A stretch of 64,000 bases of DNA. Origin: Marinobacter zhanjiangensis. Lineage in GTDB: Bacteria > Pseudomonadota > Gammaproteobacteria > Pseudomonadales > Oleiphilaceae. The translations under genes and the position numbers were made by a program. Numbering within the stretch: the first letter of the stretch is position 1; every line of letters begins with the position of its first letter. This document shows, piece by piece, positions 53,050-61,859 of this stretch. The stretch spans positions 62,001 through 126,000 of the forward strand of contig NZ_BMXV01000003.1 of assembly GCF_014651935.1 (NCBI RefSeq). Reading direction: 5' to 3'. A model generated the notes under the pieces. It was not told the origin of the DNA, did no database searches, and saw nothing but the letters and a program-made list of their open reading frames with translations.

Positions 53050-54573
53050 TCAGCCCGGTGTGGCATGCCGCAGACCGGTGAGTTCCTGCTGGCTTTGCAG
53101 CCAGCGGTCAAGGGTTTCGACATCCCGCCGGGTAGCGTAGAGCCCTTGCTTGGTGCGGCGCCAGAGAATGTCCTCGGCGGTTACCGCCCATTCGTGGCGG
53201 ACCAGATACTGAACTTCCCGCTGGTAGAGGGTGCCCAGAAAGTGCTGGCCCAGGTCGTCCAGGCTTTCACTGGCTCCCAGCAGGCGGTAACTGTCGGTTC
53301 CATAACAGCGCACCAGGCGCGAGACCAGCAGCTCCGGCAGCCACGGATAACGTTTTTGCAGGGCCGCCTGGAGCTGGGGGTGGTCGTCGAAGTCACCACC
53401 GGGAAGCACAGCGGTGCGTGTCCAGTGGCCACCAGCGCTGGGAAAGAACTGGCATAACCGGTCCGTGGCGGCCTCGCTCAGCTTGCGGAAAGTGGTGAGT
53501 TTGCCGCCGAATACGGACAGCAGCGGTGTTTTTCCATCCGGGGCGTCCACTTCGAAGGAATAGTCCCGGGAGGCCTTCTGTGCGCTGCCTTCCTCGTCGT
53601 CCATCAATGGCCGCACGCCGGAGTAGGACCAGACCACATCCTCTGGCGTGAGCTGGTGCCGGAAATAGTGATTGACGATGGCCATCAGGTAATCGGTTTC
53701 CTCGTCGGAAATGGTCGCTTCCGCCGGGTTGCCCTCATAGTCGACATCGGTGGTGCCCACCAGGGAGAAGTGATCCTCGTACGGGATCACGAAGACAATG
53801 CGCTCGTCCTCGTTCTGCAGGATATAGGCCTCGCTGTCCCGATTGAGCCGGGGCACCACGATATGGCTGCCCTTGACCATGCGGATCATGCGGGGGGGCT
53901 GCTGGTCCATGGTGGAGCCGAACAGGCTGCTGACCCAGGGGCCGGCAGCATTGACCAGTGCCCGGGTATGAACCACGCGGGAGTCCCCGGTGCAGGTATC
54001 CTGCAGGGTGACCTGCCAGGTGTCGCTGCCCCGCTCTGCCCGCACGCAACGGGTGCGGGTCAGTATGGTTGCCCCCAGATCCTCCGCCTTACGGGCGGTC
54101 AGCACCACCAGGCGGGCGTCGTCCACCCAGCCGTCGGAATATTCGAAACCGCGGGTAATTCCCGGCTTCAGGGGATCGTCAGAGGTAAAGGTGACCGAGC
54201 GGGAGCCGGGCAGGCGCTCCCGTTTGGCCAGATGGTCGTACAGGAACAGGCCCGCGCGAATCATCCACGCCGGGCGCAGATGCGGCTGGTGTGGCAGCCG
54301 GAAACGCAGTGGCCACATGATATGGGGTGCATTGGCGAGCAGGGCTTCCCGTTCCGCCAGGGCCTGGCGCACCAGCCGGAATTCGTAATGTTCCAGGTAT
54401 CGGAGGCCACCGTGGATCAGCTTGCTGCTGCGGCTGGAGGTGGCGGACGCCAGGTCGTTCATTTCGCACAGCAGTACTTTCAGGCCCCGGCCCGCGGCGT
54501 CCATGGCAATGCCGGTGCCGTTGACGCCACCACCGACCACAATAACGTCGTAGGTCCCCGCTTCTCCGGTCAT
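53050..54573 (-). CDS. glpD: Aerobic glycerol-3-phosphate dehydrogenase
   Basis: GlpD oxidises glycerol-3-phosphate to dihydroxyacetone phosphate and passes electrons to quinone at the inner membrane. The 507-residue flavoprotein starts with the FAD-binding YDVIVVGGGVNGTGIAMDAAGRGLKV, then ASATSSRSSKLIHGGLRYLEHYEFRLV, IPYEDHFSLVGTTDVDYEG, YSGVRPL and FGGKLTTFRKLSEA, all diagnostic of GlpD. GGGAG precedes ATG. It lies 94 bases downstream of glpR on the same strand and is probably repressed by it. Glycerol kinase (glpK) and glpF are not in this window. Confidence 0.97.
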   Translation of the reverse strand: MTGEAGTYDVIVVGGGVNGTGIAMDAAGRGLKVLLCEMNDLASATSSRSSKLIHGGLRYLEHYEFRLVRQALAEREALLANAPHIMWPLRFRLPHQPHLRPAWMIRAGLFLYDHLAKRERLPGSRSVTFTSDDPLKPGITRGFEYSDGWVDDARLVVLTARKAEDLGATILTRTRCVRAERGSDTWQVTLQDTCTGDSRVVHTRALVNAAGPWVSSLFGSTMDQQPPRMIRMVKGSHIVVPRLNRDSEAYILQNEDERIVFVIPYEDHFSLVGTTDVDYEGNPAEATISDEETDYLMAIVNHYFRHQLTPEDVVWSYSGVRPLMDDEEGSAQKASRDYSFEVDAPDGKTPLLSVFGGKLTTFRKLSEAATDRLCQFFPSAGGHWTRTAVLPGGDFDDHPQLQAALQKRYPWLPELLVSRLVRCYGTDSYRLLGASESLDDLGQHFLGTLYQREVQYLVRHEWAVTAEDILWRRTKQGLYATRRDVETLDRWLQSQQELTGLRHATPG

Positions 54574-54667
54574 CTGTTCGAGCTCCCGCTGGCTGATCCG
54601 TTGTCATGGTACCAGTATGGGAAAGGCCGATGTCTTCGTAAAGGAAAACAGGGAAAACAAACGAAAA

Positions 54668-55438
54668 TTATTCGGTGCTCTCCACCACGTGCAGTGCAAC
54701 CTCATGTTCCGCCAGCAAATGACAGATTTCCTCGGGCGGGGTCTGGTCGGTGAAGACGTGGTTCGCCTGGCTGATGCTGCCCAGCCGGACCATGGCGTTG
54801 CGACCAAACTTGGTGTGGTCCGCCGCCAGCAGCACCTGGTTCGAGTTGCCGATAATCGCCTGGGCCACACGCACCTCCCGATAGTCAAAGTCCAGCAGCG
54901 AGCCGTCGCCATGGATACCGCTGATACCGATGATGCCGAAATCCATACGAAACTGGTTGATAAAATCCCGGGTGGCCTCGCCGACGATGCCGCCATCGCG
55001 GTTTCGCACCTCGCCACCGGCAATGATGATGGTGAAATCCTCCCGGGCAGAGAGAATCGAGGCCACATGAAGGTTGTTGGTGACCACCTTGAGGTTGTTC
55101 CTGACCAGCAGCGCCCGGGCGATGGTTTCCGTGGTGGTGCCGATGTTGATGAACAGTGACGCATTGTCAGGGATCATTGCCACCAGGGCGGCGGCAATGC
55201 GTTCCTTGGCCTCCAGTTCCATGATCTTGCGGGCCTGGTAGGCGGTGTTGACGGTGCTGGAGTCGATACCTGCGCCACCGTGGTGGCGGCGTACCCGGTT
55301 TTGGCCGGCCAGTTCGTTCAGGTCGCGACGGATGGTCTGGGGGGTCACCCGGAAGTGATCCACCAGCTGCTCCGTGGTCGCGAACCCCTGTTGGCGGATC
55401 AGCTCCAGAATCTGGTCCTGCCGGTGATGCTGTGGCAT
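54668..55438 (-). CDS. glpR: DeoR-family glycerol-3-phosphate regulon repressor
   Basis: GlpR represses glycerol genes and is released by glycerol-3-phosphate or glycerol. The 256-residue protein has an N-terminal DeoR helix-turn-helix ([37 protein letters not shown]) and a sugar-phosphate-binding domain with [24 protein letters not shown] [10 protein letters not shown] near residue 97, VVTNNLHVA, and [16 protein letters not shown] precedes ATG 55438. It is the first gene of glpR-glpD, divergent from the glycerol ABC importer, so it is well placed to control both. Confidence 0.93.
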   Translation of the reverse strand: MPQHHRQDQILELIRQQGFATTEQLVDHFRVTPQTIRRDLNELAGQNRVRRHHGGAGIDSSTVNTAYQARKIMELEAKERIAAALVAMIPDNASLFINIGTTTETIARALLVRNNLKVVTNNLHVASILSAREDFTIIIAGGEVRNRDGGIVGEATRDFINQFRMDFGIIGISGIHGDGSLLDFDYREVRVAQAIIGNSNQVLLAADHTKFGRNAMVRLGSISQANHVFTDQTPPEEICHLLAEHEVALHVVESTE

Positions 55439-55743
55439 GTGGGCTCCCGAAGTTCGTCATCGAAAATTCATGAAACGCCGGGAGTATAGCGCAATAGCGA
55501 CGAGGAGTCGGTAATTCAGGGTGTTAACCGGAGCCCGGTCAGCCGCATCTGTGATTTTCGTTAACAAATCGCCAAAGTCGCGCTGATTGTTTGCGAACAT
55601 CCGAACCCTGTACTAGAACCTTTTAAGTGTTAAAAAAAAAACCGGCTTTGCGTGATTCCTTTGCTGAAGCCGAGCCAGAACCCAGAATAAGGGACAGCGG
55701 GCGGAGGGTGGTCCGCCCCGCATAAGAACAACAAGGAAACCGG
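55439..55743. promoter_or_regulatory. 305-base divergent control region with candidate GlpR operators and glpS promoter
   Basis: Two sites resemble the E. coli GlpR operator halves ATGTTCG/CGAACAT: GATTTTCGTTAACAAATC at 55553-55570 (a quasi-palindrome around GTTAAC) and ATTGTTTGCGAACAT at 55586-55600. The second overlaps a promoter-like TTGTTT (55587-55592) - 18 bases - TACTAG (55611-55616) reading toward glpS. A T4/A10 tract with flanking TTTTAAGTGTTAAAA lies further on (55621-55640), then the glpS ribosome site AAGGAAAC. No gene is seen in the gap. Confidence 0.5.
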
Positions 55744-56838
55744 ATGTCGCTGCAACTGGAGAACATCTCCCGTGCCGTAGATGGCGTGGACTATATCCGT
55801 GATGCGAACCTGACCTTCGAGGCCGGCTCGTTCAACGTGCTGCTGGGGCGGACCCTGGCGGGCAAGACCTCTCTCATGCGCCTGATGGCCGGGCTCGACC
55901 GGCCCGACACAGGCCGCATCCTCTACAATGGAAAAGACGTCACGGGGCAGAGCGTACAGAAGCGCAATGTCTCGATGATCTACCAGCAGTTCATTAATTA
56001 CCCCAACCTGTCGGTGTACGAGAACATCGCGTCACCCCTGCGGCTTGCCCGCATGGACAAAGCCGAGATCGACCGGCGGGTGCGGGAAACCGCCGCCATG
56101 CTGCGTATCGACAATCTGCTGGCCCGGTACCCGTTGGAGCTATCCGGCGGCCAGCAGCAACGCACGGCCATGGCCCGCGCCCTGGTCAAGGACGCCACGC
56201 TGATCCTGTTCGATGAACCACTGGTGAACCTGGACTACAAGCTGCGGGAGGAACTTCGCTCGGAACTCAGGCAGCTGTTCCGGGAACGTCAGTGCATTGC
56301 CGTGTACGCCACCACCGAAGCCAACGAAGCCCTGGCCCTTGGCGGCACGACGACACTGCTCCATGAGGGCCAGGTGATCCAGAACGGCCCGGTGGCGGAG
56401 GTATACCGGCGCCCGGTGAATACCCTGGCGGCGGAACTGTTCAGTGAACCGCCCATGAACCTGATGCCGGGCCGGGTCAGCCAGCGAACCGTCAGTTTCG
56501 ATGAAGGCATTGGTCACAGCCTGACCCGTGAACTGGAAAGCCTGCCCGAAGGGGACTATCTGTTCGGGGTTCGCCCCAGCCATGTGGGTCTGGCCCCGGC
56601 CAGTGACGATGACCTGGTCATGGAGATGGACGTTGAACTGGGGGAAATCAGCGGCTCGGAAACCTTCCTGCATGTTCGTAACCGGTCCCTGGAGATGGTA
56701 TTGCAGGAGCTGGGCGTCCATTCCCACCATCCGGGCGACAGCGTCCAGGTCTACCTGCCCATGAACCGGCTGTTTGTTTTCGATCAGCAGCGCGCTCTGG
56801 TCCACACCCCGGCGGATACGGGAGGTGCGCATGGCTGA
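55744..56838 (+). CDS. glpS: Glycerol ABC importer ATPase GlpS
   Basis: A 364-residue MalK/UgpC-type ABC ATPase, the first ATPase of the GlpSTPQV glycerol importer. Walker A is GRTLAGKT (35-42), Q-loop MIYQQF, signature LSGGQ (133-137) is canonical, and Walker B LILFDEPL has the catalytic glutamate. The H-loop is not canonical: where the partner has YVTHD this chain reads YATTE, with Thr201 replacing the histidine. A C-terminal regulatory OB-type domain follows (about 240-364). It overlaps glpT by eight bases, and the glpR-glpD genes lie upstream on the opposite strand. Confidence 0.88.
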   Translation: MSLQLENISRAVDGVDYIRDANLTFEAGSFNVLLGRTLAGKTSLMRLMAGLDRPDTGRILYNGKDVTGQSVQKRNVSMIYQQFINYPNLSVYENIASPLRLARMDKAEIDRRVRETAAMLRIDNLLARYPLELSGGQQQRTAMARALVKDATLILFDEPLVNLDYKLREELRSELRQLFRERQCIAVYATTEANEALALGGTTTLLHEGQVIQNGPVAEVYRRPVNTLAAELFSEPPMNLMPGRVSQRTVSFDEGIGHSLTRELESLPEGDYLFGVRPSHVGLAPASDDDLVMEMDVELGEISGSETFLHVRNRSLEMVLQELGVHSHHPGDSVQVYLPMNRLFVFDQQRALVHTPADTGGAHG

Positions 56839-57928
56839 AATCTCCCTGACCGCCATGGCCCACAGTTACGAGCGGCATCCCTCCGGGCCTGAGGACTATG
56901 CTATACGGCAGCTGGACCATGTCTGGCACAAGGGCGGCGCTTATGCACTGTTGGGCCCCTCAGGCTGCGGCAAAAGCACCATGCTCAATATTATCTCCGG
57001 GTTGCTCGCACCCTCCGAGGGTGAGGTGCGTTTTGACGGCAAACGAGTCAATGAACTCTCACCCCGGGACCGCAATATCGCCCAGGTGTTCCAGTTCCCG
57101 GTGGTGTACGACTCCATGACGGTGTTCGACAACCTGGCGTTTCCGCTACGTAACAGCAAGGTGCCAAAGGACCGCATTCGCGAGCGAGTGGAGGAAATCG
57201 CCGGTGTTCTGGAGCTTGAGAGCCTGCTCAAACGCAAGGCCCGCAACCTGACGGCGGACGAGAAACAGAAGGTGTCCATGGGGCGGGGCCTGGTACGGGA
57301 AGACGTGACCGCCATCCTGTTCGACGAACCGCTGACGGTCATCGACCCGCAACTGAAATGGAAGCTGCGCCGCAAGCTGAAGCAGATCCATGAACAGTTC
57401 GATATCACCATGATCTACGTCACCCATGATCAGCTGGAGGCGTCCACCTTCGCCGACAAGATCGCGGTGATGTACGAGGGGCGTATCGTTCAGTTCGGAA
57501 CGCCTACGGAGCTGTTCGAGAACCCGAACCACACGTTTGTCGGCTTCTTTATCGGCAGCCCGGGCATGAACCTGCTGCCGGTAACCCGCTCTGGGGATGG
57601 CGTGTGCTTCGGAGGCCTCGACATTCCGCTCTCCGATGATTTGCGCCAACGGCTGGCTGATCTGCAGACGGATAACCTCAAGCTGGGTATCCGGCCGGAA
57701 TTCGTGGAGGCGTCGGAACCGGGGGAGGGCACCCATCTGGCCGCGGTTGAGGATGTGGAAGACCTGGGTACCTACCAGATCGTGACCGCCCGGCTGGAAG
57801 GTCAGCTGCTGAAAATCCGCGTGTCCGAAGACGCCCGTGTGGACCGGGGCCAGACCCTGCACCTGCATTTTCCAACCCGGTGGCTGAAGCTGTACGCCGA
57901 TGAGTACCTGGTGGAGGCGACTTCATGA
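56831..57928 (+). CDS. glpT: Glycerol ABC importer ATPase GlpT
   Basis: A 365-residue second ABC ATPase of the importer (not the E. coli G3P antiporter of the same name). Walker A GPSGCGKST (42-50), Q-loop VFQFPVVYD, Walker B AILFDEPL and H-loop His199 (IYVTHD) are canonical. The ABC signature is degenerate: LTADEKQ (140-146) stands where LSGGQ-Q is expected, followed by the normal VSMGRGL. The defect is complementary to that of GlpS. ATG 56831 follows GGAGGTGCGC; upstream in-frame starts lie inside glpS. It overlaps glpP by four bases. Confidence 0.88.
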   Translation: MAEISLTAMAHSYERHPSGPEDYAIRQLDHVWHKGGAYALLGPSGCGKSTMLNIISGLLAPSEGEVRFDGKRVNELSPRDRNIAQVFQFPVVYDSMTVFDNLAFPLRNSKVPKDRIRERVEEIAGVLELESLLKRKARNLTADEKQKVSMGRGLVREDVTAILFDEPLTVIDPQLKWKLRRKLKQIHEQFDITMIYVTHDQLEASTFADKIAVMYEGRIVQFGTPTELFENPNHTFVGFFIGSPGMNLLPVTRSGDGVCFGGLDIPLSDDLRQRLADLQTDNLKLGIRPEFVEASEPGEGTHLAAVEDVEDLGTYQIVTARLEGQLLKIRVSEDARVDRGQTLHLHFPTRWLKLYADEYLVEATS

Positions 57929-58791
57929 GCAAGGTTCCCGACAATCGCGCCTGGTGGCTGGTGCTTCCGGTACTGCTGCTGGTGGCATTCTCCGCCCTGG
58001 TGCCGCTGATGACGGTGGTGAACTACTCGGTACAGGACATTTTCGGTCCCGGCAACGCCTACTACGTGGGCACAGAGTGGTTCCGGGACGTGCTGCGGGA
58101 CCAGCGGCTACAGGAGTCGCTGCTGCGACAGTTCGGTTTTTCGGCGGCAGTACTGGCCATCGAGATACCCCTGGGTATCGCCGTCGCGCTGATGATGCCG
58201 AAAGGCGGTATCCGGGCATCGCTATGCCTGATTCTGCTGGCCATCCCGCTGCTGATTCCCTGGAACGTGGTGGGCACCATCTGGCAGATCTTCGCCCGTG
58301 GTGACATCGGCCTGTTTGGCTGGGGGCTCAACGAGCTGGGGTTCAGCTACAACTATACCGGTGATCCGGTGGCAGCCTGGTTTACCGTCCTGCTGATGGA
58401 TGTGTGGCACTGGACGCCCCTGGTGGCGCTGCTGTGCTATTCGGGCCTGCGGGCCATCCCGGAGGCCTTCTACCAGGCGGCGGAGATCGACCGGGCCTCC
58501 CGCTGGGCGGTGTTCCGCTACATCCAGCTGCCGCGGCTGCGTAATGTGCTGGTGATCGCGGTGCTGCTGCGGTTCATGGACAGCTTCATGATCTATACCG
58601 AGCCGTTTGTGCTTACCGGCGGTGGCCCGGGCAGCTCCACCACTTTCCTCAGCCAGACCCTGACCACCATGGCGGTGGGGCAGTTCGACCTGGGCCGGGC
58701 GGCGGCTTTCTCGCTGGTGTACTTCCTGATTGTGCTGCTGGTGTCGTGGCTGTTCTTTACCGCGATCACCCATATGGACAAGGAGCGCTAG
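57925..58791 (+). CDS. glpP: Glycerol ABC importer permease GlpP
   Basis: A 288-residue inner-membrane permease of the MalF/UgpA type with six spans, the first at about 7-30 (WWLVLPVLLLVAFSALVPL). The cytoplasmic EAA loop that contacts the ATPases is GLRAIPEAFYQAAEIDRASRWAVFRYIQLPRL, near residue 180, with the EAA...G pattern partly changed. GGGPGSSTTFLSQ is typical of the family. It is coupled to glpT by an ATGA overlap and followed three bases later by glpQ. Confidence 0.88.
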   Translation: MSKVPDNRAWWLVLPVLLLVAFSALVPLMTVVNYSVQDIFGPGNAYYVGTEWFRDVLRDQRLQESLLRQFGFSAAVLAIEIPLGIAVALMMPKGGIRASLCLILLAIPLLIPWNVVGTIWQIFARGDIGLFGWGLNELGFSYNYTGDPVAAWFTVLLMDVWHWTPLVALLCYSGLRAIPEAFYQAAEIDRASRWAVFRYIQLPRLRNVLVIAVLLRFMDSFMIYTEPFVLTGGGPGSSTTFLSQTLTTMAVGQFDLGRAAAFSLVYFLIVLLVSWLFFTAITHMDKER

Positions 58792-58794
58792 GAT

Positions 58795-59610
58795 ATGTCG
58801 ATTCAGGAAAAGTCGCGCTCCAGAGGCCTGGGAATTACCCTGTTCATCGTCCTGCTGATGACGCCGATCTACTGGTTGCTGAACATGTCGTTCAAGACCA
58901 ATCAGGAAATTCTCAGCGGGCTCACCCTGTGGCCCAACGACTTCACCCTGGATAACTACCGGGTGATCTTCACCGACCCCAGCTGGTACTCCGGCTATAT
59001 CAATTCCATGATCTACGTGGTGATGAACATGGCCATCACCCTGGTGGTGGCCCTGCCGGCGGCCTATGCCTTCAGTCGCTACCGGTTCATCGGCGACAAA
59101 CACCTGTTCTTCTGGCTGCTGAGCAACCGCATGGCCCCGCCGGCGGTGTTCCTGCTGCCGTTCTTCCAGCTGTATTCGTCCATCGGACTGTTCGACACCC
59201 ATATTGCGGTGGCCCTGGCCCACTGCCTGTTCAATGTGCCCCTGGCGGTGTGGATCCTGGAGGGGTTCATGTCGGGTGTGCCACGGGAATACGACGAGAT
59301 GGCCTATATTGACGGCCACTCCTTTCCCCGTTTCTTCGTGAAGGTCTTCATGCCCATGATCAGCTCTGGCATCGGCGTGACGGCCTTCTTTATCTTCATG
59401 TTCTCGTGGGTCGAGCTGCTGCTGGCGAGAACGCTGACGTCCGTGGATGCCCAGCCCATCGCCGCCATCATGACCCGCACCATGGGTGCCAGCGGTATTG
59501 ACTGGGGTGTGCTGGCGGCAGCCGGGGTGCTCACCATCCTGCCCGGCGTGCTGGTGGTGTGGTTTGTGCGCAATCACGTGGCCCGGGGCTTCGCCCTGGG
59601 GAGGGTGTAG
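58795..59610 (+). CDS. glpQ: Glycerol ABC importer permease GlpQ
   Basis: A 271-residue inner-membrane permease of the MalG/UgpE type, partner of GlpP (unrelated to the E. coli phosphodiesterase GlpQ). It has six spans, with the typical MTPIYWLLNMSFKTNQEI near the N terminus and the EAA loop EGFMSGVPREYDEMAYIDGHSFPRFFVKVFMP near residue 160. The order and the near-zero spacing to glpP and to the next small gene indicate one operon. Confidence 0.88.
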   Translation: MSIQEKSRSRGLGITLFIVLLMTPIYWLLNMSFKTNQEILSGLTLWPNDFTLDNYRVIFTDPSWYSGYINSMIYVVMNMAITLVVALPAAYAFSRYRFIGDKHLFFWLLSNRMAPPAVFLLPFFQLYSSIGLFDTHIAVALAHCLFNVPLAVWILEGFMSGVPREYDEMAYIDGHSFPRFFVKVFMPMISSGIGVTAFFIFMFSWVELLLARTLTSVDAQPIAAIMTRTMGASGIDWGVLAAAGVLTILPGVLVVWFVRNHVARGFALGRV

Positions 59611-59612
59611 TC

Positions 59613-59888
59613 ATGCTGGACTGGATGAACTGGACCCAACCCGTTGCCATCTTCTTCGCTGTGATCGCCGCCATCCTGGCGGGAATGACGGTGTTCGAGA
59701 TCGTGTCCCCCTGCGTCGAGCGCAAGGGTTTCCTGCCCATTGCCACCACCCGTGGCGACCGGTTGTTTATCGGGCTGCTGTCCGCCGCCTATATTCACCT
59801 GGTCTTCCTGGGTGTCAGTGAGGTGTCGCTGTGGATCGCCCTGGCGGTCTCGGTTGTGTGGGGACTGGTTCTGCTGAGGTGGGGTTGA
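59613..59888 (+). CDS. Small DUF2160 membrane protein of the glycerol importer operon
   Basis: A 91-residue protein with about three hydrophobic spans (AIFFAVIAAILAGMTVFEIVSP, RLFIGLLSAAYIHLVFLGV, SLWIALAVSVVWGLVLL) and short polar loops. It belongs to the small DUF2160 family that typically sits between glpQ and glpV in glycerol ABC operons. Its function is unknown; constant linkage suggests an accessory role in the importer, for example assembly or glycerol permeation. ATG 59613, two bases after glpQ, follows GGGGAGGG. Confidence 0.8.
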   Translation: MLDWMNWTQPVAIFFAVIAAILAGMTVFEIVSPCVERKGFLPIATTRGDRLFIGLLSAAYIHLVFLGVSEVSLWIALAVSVVWGLVLLRWG

Positions 59889-60006
59889 TGTTTGGGGATG
59901 TTTACCGGAAAAACCATCGAACAGGGAGGGTCTGCCTATCGTGACAATCGCACTACCCGGGATGGGGCGGTGAGGTCGCTGTCCACCGATACCAGCCCGA
60001 GACGGC

Positions 60007-60026
60007 GGCGCGGCCCCGGCCGCGCC
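60007..60026 (+). other. Strong GC hairpin between DUF2160 gene and glpV
   Basis: GGCGCGGCC (60007-60015) and GGCCGCGCC (60018-60026) form a perfect 9-bp stem with a two-base loop in the 208-base gap before glpV. There is no T-tract. Such stems upstream of a binding-protein gene can be RNA processing or stabilising sites that raise its level over the permease genes. Confidence 0.55.
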
Positions 60027-60096
60027 ATGAGCAACAAGCGCAGTCAGTGTGCAGTTGCTGACTCGACGCCTACACGAACAACAAACGAGGTTGGAT

Positions 60097-61842
60097 ATGT
60101 TCAATAACAACAAACAGCCAAGGACCTTGCTGCTGGGAACCGCTCTGGCGGTTCTCACCGCAGGGCCGGTCAGCCTGGCCCATGCAAACCAGTACGAGGA
60201 CGCGGCCCGCAAGTGGGCCAAGGAATTCTCCACATCCACGCTTGACGAGGAGCAACGGCTCGAGGAGCTGTTGTGGTTCGCCAGGGCGGCGGAACCCTAC
60301 CGGGGCATGGACATCAACGTGGTGTCGGAAACCATCGCTACCCACGAATACGAAGCCAACACCCTGGCGAAGGCCTTCGAGGAGATAACGGGAATAAACC
60401 TGACCCATAACCTGATCCAGGAAGGCGACGTGATCGAGAAGCTGCAGACCCAGATGCAGTCAGGTCGAAACATCTACGATGCCTACATCAACGATTCGGA
60501 CCTGATCGGTACCCACTGGCGCTACGGCAAGGTGGTGCCCGTGTCCGACATGATGGAGAACGAGGCCAAGGACCTTACCCTGCCCACCCTGGACCTGGAT
60601 GACTTCATCGGCCTGGATTTCACCACCGCGCCGGATGGCAAGCTCTACCAGTTGCCGACCCAGCAGTTCGCCAACCTGTACTGGTTCCGGGCCGACTGGT
60701 TCGAGCGGGAGGATCTTAAAGAGCAGTTCGAGGAAATCTACGGCTATGAGCTGGGGGTGCCGGTGAACTGGTCCGCCTATGAGGACATCGCCGAATTCTT
60801 CACCGAACACGTCAAGGAAATCGACGGCGAGCGGGTATACGGCCATATGGATTACGGCAAGAAGGACCCGTCGCTGGGCTGGCGCTTTACCGATGCCTGG
60901 TTCTCCATGGCCGGTGCCGGTGACAAGGGGCTGCCCAACGGCCTGCCGGTGGATGAGTGGGGTATCCGCGTGGATGAGTGTCATCCGGTGGGCTCCAGCG
61001 TCACCCGCGGCGGTGCTGTCAACGGCCCGGCGGCGGTCTACGCCACCACCAAGTACCTGGACTGGATGAAGCAGTACGCGCCGCCGGAAGCTCAGGGAAT
61101 GACCTTCTCCGAGGCAGGTCCGGTGCCGGCCCAGGGCAATATTGCACAGCAGATCTTCTGGTACACCGCCTTTACCGCCAGCATGATCGAAGAGGGTCTG
61201 CCGGTAGTAAACGAGGATGGCACCCCGAAATGGCGCATGGCGCCGTCGCCCCATGGTCCTTATTGGGAAGAGGGCATGAAGCTGGGCTATCAGGATGTGG
61301 GGTCCTGGACCTTCTTTGACTCCACCCCGGAAAAGCGCCGCCTGGCGGCCTGGCTGTATGCCCAGTTCACCGTGGCCAAGACCGTTTCCCTGGAGAAGAC
61401 CCTTGCTGGCCTGACGCCGATCCGCGAGTCTGATATCAACTCCGATGCCATGACCGAAGCAGCCCCGCGTCTGGGTGGCCTGGTGGAATTCTACCGCAGC
61501 CCGGCCCGGGTCCAGTGGAGCCCCACCGGCACCAACGTACCGGACTATCCGAAACTGGCCCAGCTGTGGTGGCAGTATATCTCCCAGGCTGCCAGCGGTG
61601 AGGCCAGCCCCCAGGAGGCTCTGGATGGTCTGGCGGAAGCCCAGGACAGCATCATGATGCGCCTGGAGCGAGCCAAGGTGATGGAAACCTGCGGCCCCAG
61701 GCTGAACGAACCACGGGAAGCCCAGTACTGGCTGGACCAGCCCGGCGCACCCAAGCCGAAGCTGGATAACGAAAAGCCCCAGGGTGAAACCGTGCCCTAC
61801 GAGGAACTGCTCAAGACCTGGGAAGAGGAAAGGGAAAGCTGA
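60097..61842 (+). CDS. glpV: Glycerol ABC importer substrate-binding protein GlpV
   Basis: A 581-residue periplasmic binding protein for glycerol uptake. A signal peptide (LLLGTALAVLTAGPVSLAHA) precedes mature NQYEDAARKWAKEF. The long family-1-type binding fold shows INLTHNLIQEGDVIEKLQTQMQSGRNIYDAYINDSD, LYQLPTQQFANLYWFRADWF, GGAVNGPAAVYATTKYLDWM and VLWWQ-like LWWQYIS; the protein is larger than usual sugar-binding proteins, as is typical of GlpV. ATG 60097 follows GAGG at six bases; the 208-base gap before it is the only sizeable one in the operon. A strong terminator follows. Confidence 0.88.
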   Translation: MFNNNKQPRTLLLGTALAVLTAGPVSLAHANQYEDAARKWAKEFSTSTLDEEQRLEELLWFARAAEPYRGMDINVVSETIATHEYEANTLAKAFEEITGINLTHNLIQEGDVIEKLQTQMQSGRNIYDAYINDSDLIGTHWRYGKVVPVSDMMENEAKDLTLPTLDLDDFIGLDFTTAPDGKLYQLPTQQFANLYWFRADWFEREDLKEQFEEIYGYELGVPVNWSAYEDIAEFFTEHVKEIDGERVYGHMDYGKKDPSLGWRFTDAWFSMAGAGDKGLPNGLPVDEWGIRVDECHPVGSSVTRGGAVNGPAAVYATTKYLDWMKQYAPPEAQGMTFSEAGPVPAQGNIAQQIFWYTAFTASMIEEGLPVVNEDGTPKWRMAPSPHGPYWEEGMKLGYQDVGSWTFFDSTPEKRRLAAWLYAQFTVAKTVSLEKTLAGLTPIRESDINSDAMTEAAPRLGGLVEFYRSPARVQWSPTGTNVPDYPKLAQLWWQYISQAASGEASPQEALDGLAEAQDSIMMRLERAKVMETCGPRLNEPREAQYWLDQPGAPKPKLDNEKPQGETVPYEELLKTWEEERES

Positions 61843-61859
61843 GACTTTCCCCAGAAATA

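Noticed and set aside
55621-55640. TTTTAAGTGTTAAAA plus A-tract before glpS as an intrinsic terminator
   Set aside because: The stem is AT-only and weak, and it would lie between the presumed promoter and glpS; more likely spacer or binding-site DNA.
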